Both the position numbers and the translations under genes were made by a program. Shown here piece by piece: positions 53,540 through 55,443 of a stretch of DNA of 55,443 bases; positions within the stretch are counted from its first letter, which is position 1, and each line of letters starts with the position of its first letter. The DNA is from G963664585 sp963664585 (GTDB lineage Bacteria > Bacillota > Clostridia > Oscillospirales > Ruminococcaceae), in assembly GCA_963664585.2 (NCBI GenBank), contig CAXXEO010000007.1:1-55443 (forward strand). The letters run 5' to 3'. Below the pieces are notes generated by a model that saw nothing but the letters and a program-made list of their open reading frames with translations, did no database searches and was not told the origin of the DNA.

Positions 53540-53645
53540 TATAGCCAATTAACTTAAAAACTGGCTATAGTTAAAACGTCATTTTCTTCCCCTGCCTTCG
53601 GCGGGGGAAGAAATCACAAGCTTGTTTTCAAGTTAATCAACTATA
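53540..53645 (-). repeat. MITE-like foldback element, copy 14
   Basis: Full-length, reverse orientation, inserted between two tandem secreted-protein genes. One C of the central stem is a T (CCCCTGCC). Confidence 0.85.
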
Positions 53646-53721
53646 TATATTTGACTCAGCTTTTCCTCAAATAGTATCAAATAAGCGCCCCTTACAATGT
53701 GGGACGCTTATACTCAAATCC

Positions 53722-53762
53722 CGCCTCTGTTTTCCACGCCAAAGGTAAAGAAAACAGAGGCG
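53722..53762. repeat. Hairpin of the second intergenic family
   Basis: CGCCTCTGTTTTC pairs perfectly with GAAAACAGAGGCG around a 15-base loop. Confidence 0.6.
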
Positions 53763-53821
53763 GATATTCATAGCTTTAGACAAGAATTGATATCCGTTAT
53801 AGAATTATCAAACATTACTGC

Positions 53822-53858
53822 AAAAAAAGACCCGACCTGGAGAGTGGTCGGGTCTTTT
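53822..53858 (-). terminator. Conserved terminator of secreted paralogue 6
   Basis: AAAAAAAGACCCGACC/GGTCGGGTCTTTT around TGGAGAGT. Confidence 0.9.
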
Positions 53859-53898
53859 CGTTTAAGCTTGGAACTTACTTCAAAAGTAGGTGTTCTAC

Positions 53899-55053
53899 TT
53901 AGGCAGCAGCGCCGGTGCCGGGGTTTGGTTTCACTGGGGTTGTTGTTGTGCTGGAAGTAACAACAGTGCTGGAAGAGACTGTGCTGGAGGAAACAGGGGC
54001 AACCAGTTTCAGCTCGGTGTCAGAGATGACATACTTGCCAAGGGTTCTGGTTGTGATTTTGAAAGCCTCTTCGTACTCGTCGTATGTAGACTTGACTGTG
54101 GACAGGCTTCCGTCCGCATTCAGAGCGTACAGGTAGGTGCCAGCGCTGGCAAGGATGGTCAGTTCGCCGGTCTTGTTGAAGGAAGGTCCGTTGAAGCTGA
54201 CGAAATCAAGGTTGGCTGAGGGATATACAGCAGCGACGGAGGAGTTGTACTTCTCATCATAGTACAGAAGAACCTTGCCCTGACCTGTAACATCGACGTC
54301 AAAATAGTGACCAGCGTCGGTGGTGATGGTCTGGTCGCCTTCGATCGCAGATGTACCGGTTGTCACAGCGGCAGCGGCAGCTGTAGCAATAGCGATTTCA
54401 CCAGCAGTGGGGTTAGTGGGGTCGACAGCTGTTGCGATAGAAGCAGCATAAGCAGTATCCTTGGCAGACTGTGTGGCAATAGCACCAGCCTTGGCGAAGT
54501 CATACAGCTTGGTGGATTCACTCGCGATATTCATCGAAGTAGCTTTAGAGAACGAATATGTTCCGTTGATGCTCAAAGTAGTAGAGAACGCAACACCGGG
54601 CTCAGAACCGACTGAGGAGGAGGTGGTGGTTTTCTTTACTGTGATATCGCCGGCAAAGTCATAAACGGTTGTGCTGGTGCTGGCTTTGAAGGTCACGCAG
54701 ACAAAGTAGTAATAGATGTCATCAGAAGCGAGCTTCTTTTTAACGATAGACACGGAATCTATGTAATCTTTGCCCATATCCCATGTTTGCTTAATGGTGG
54801 CACCCTTTACCTGGGTGGAATCGACCAGGCCAGTTGTGCCATCGGTCGCAAAGATCTGATAGTATACAGCAGAGCCGGGGGTGACGTTGCCACTTGGAGC
54901 AACAGCCTTGGATGCTGTCTCATCATCGACAACACCATCAGTGGTTTTGTAACCTGTAGTTGCCATGACATAGGCAGCTTCAGCAGCGAAAGCAACAGAG
55001 GTCATGCCCAGGGCCATAACCAGTGCCAGAGAAAGAGCAAGTAGCTTTTTCAT
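53899..55053 (-). CDS. Secreted NPxTGAA-tailed repeat-family protein, paralogue 6 (Ala-rich insert)
   Basis: 384 residues. Same signal peptide as paralogues 4 and 5. An Ala-rich insert of about 50 residues (TQSAKDTAYAASIATAVD, AIATAAAAAVTTGTSAIEG) stands where paralogue 4 has its longer one. Core blocks as in the others, including HYFDVDVTGQGKVLLYYDE and PSFNKTGELTILASAGTYLY. Val/Ser/Thr linker, end VKPNPGTGAAA. AGGAGG before the ATG. Confidence 0.8.
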   Translation of the reverse strand: MKKLLALSLALVMALGMTSVAFAAEAAYVMATTGYKTTDGVVDDETASKAVAPSGNVTPGSAVYYQIFATDGTTGLVDSTQVKGATIKQTWDMGKDYIDSVSIVKKKLASDDIYYYFVCVTFKASTSTTVYDFAGDITVKKTTTSSSVGSEPGVAFSTTLSINGTYSFSKATSMNIASESTKLYDFAKAGAIATQSAKDTAYAASIATAVDPTNPTAGEIAIATAAAAAVTTGTSAIEGDQTITTDAGHYFDVDVTGQGKVLLYYDEKYNSSVAAVYPSANLDFVSFNGPSFNKTGELTILASAGTYLYALNADGSLSTVKSTYDEYEEAFKITTRTLGKYVISDTELKLVAPVSSSTVSSSTVVTSSTTTTPVKPNPGTGAAA

Positions 55054-55443
55054 TTGAAATATCCTCCTATTTTTTAATCAATCGTGTGAAGCGCCATTCT
55101 CTCCAAATATTGCTTCAACTGTTTCCTATTATAGGGGGTGTTCAGATTTTGTCAATACATTTTGAAGCTATTTTGTAATATTTCAGTAATTATTTTGGTT
55201 TTTTGATTACATTATTTGTTACCATTACCATTATTTATTACAATATCCATTTAATTATATAATTTTTAAATAAATTATTACAATTTAAGAAATATTTTCC
55301 TATATTTGTTTTATTTACCATTTTTGCCTTTTAGGATAAATCATCGCCTTGTAACCCCGCCGTGCAGCGGGGATGAGAAAGATGGATTGATTACCATTAA
55401 CCGAAAATAGTATTATATTGAGCGTGACGCTTATACGCAAATG
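55054..55443. other. Upstream region of paralogue 6, running to the window edge
   Basis: 390 bases. Leader (CGCTTCACACGATTGATT, like paralogue 5), promoter, then AT-rich DNA and a CCCCGC/GCGGGG hairpin at about 55355-55372. The last bases repeat the GACGCTTATAC motif seen between paralogues 5 and 6, so the array may continue beyond the window. Confidence 0.5.
55128..55155 (-). promoter_or_regulatory. Promoter of secreted paralogue 6
   Basis: On the minus strand TTGACA (55150-55155), 16 bases, TATAAT (55128-55133). Confidence 0.85.

Larger units (their letters stand above)
53243..53898. other. Intergenic region between paralogues 5 and 6
   Basis: 656 bases: promoter of paralogue 5, AT-rich DNA, MITE copy 14, a perfect 13-bp hairpin of the second family (53722-53762) and the terminator of paralogue 6. 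GACGCTTATAC near 53703 recurs at the right end of the window. No gene seen. Confidence 0.6.

Noticed and set aside
4175..53645. The recurring ~105-bp sequence as a CRISPR or an attenuator family
   Set aside because: Copies are dispersed, occur in both orientations, have inverted ends and are not linked to a common gene type; a mobile foldback element fits better.
46403..55053. S-layer homology (SLH) proteins
   Set aside because: No SLH motifs and no C-terminal anchor; only a signal peptide, a beta-rich-looking core and the NPxTGAA tail.

Overview
The window looks like chromosomal DNA of an anaerobic, endospore-forming member of the Firmicutes, most likely class Clostridia. The reasons are the yaaL-bofA pair, a GerA-type germinant receptor locus, a BclA-like spore-surface protein, desulfoferrodoxin, strong AGGAGG-type ribosome binding sites and moderate G+C. 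The species cannot be named from the sequence alone.

Layout, left to right. 1-4.2 kb: the 5' end of a YmdB-like phosphoesterase, an ilvE with apparent frameshifts, a zinc-ribbon/TM2 membrane protein, the RNase P RNA gene with its terminator, an IS200-type element, yaaL-bofA and tRNA-Ala(GGC). 4.2-5.3 kb: IS30-family copy 1. 5.5-16.4 kb: an OsmC protein and a large minus-strand cluster (M20 amidohydrolase, PatB-type C-S lyase, peptide-binding lipoprotein, DppBCDF transporter, AbgB-like M20 hydrolase) that looks like an import-and-cleave pathway for amino-acid or peptide conjugates. 16.5-17.7 kb: IS30 copy 2. 18.3-21.4 kb: thioredoxin, nitroreductase, desulfoferrodoxin, MscL and an SDR reductase. 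22-25.5 kb: nadABC for NAD synthesis. 25.9-33.6 kb: a germination operon, gerA-gerC-small ORF followed by four tandem gerB paralogues. 34-40 kb: a VanY-type carboxypeptidase and pstSCAB-phoU. 40.4-46.3 kb: a YtcJ-like amidohydrolase, a PQ-loop-like protein, AroM, a Cys-rich BclA-like protein, a DUF1177 protein and a broken GNAT gene. 46.4-55.1 kb: six tandem paralogous secreted proteins of a family I do not recognise. Each has its own terminator, five have a clear promoter, and all end in a short NPxTGAA-like tail with no membrane anchor.

Scattered through the window are 14 copies of a ~105-bp foldback element (MITE-like) with a GC-rich central hairpin and TA-rich inverted ends. Both IS30 copies sit inside the same end of such an element, at exactly the same position, with 4-bp target duplications. 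A second, looser family of intergenic hairpins (about seven copies) also recurs.

The most unusual items are the six-gene secreted-protein array, the four-fold gerB expansion and the IS30-into-MITE targeting. Several otherwise well-conserved genes (ymdB, ilvE, ytcJ-like) carry single-base frameshifts and one GNAT gene carries an in-frame stop, so some reading frames may reflect sequence errors rather than biology.
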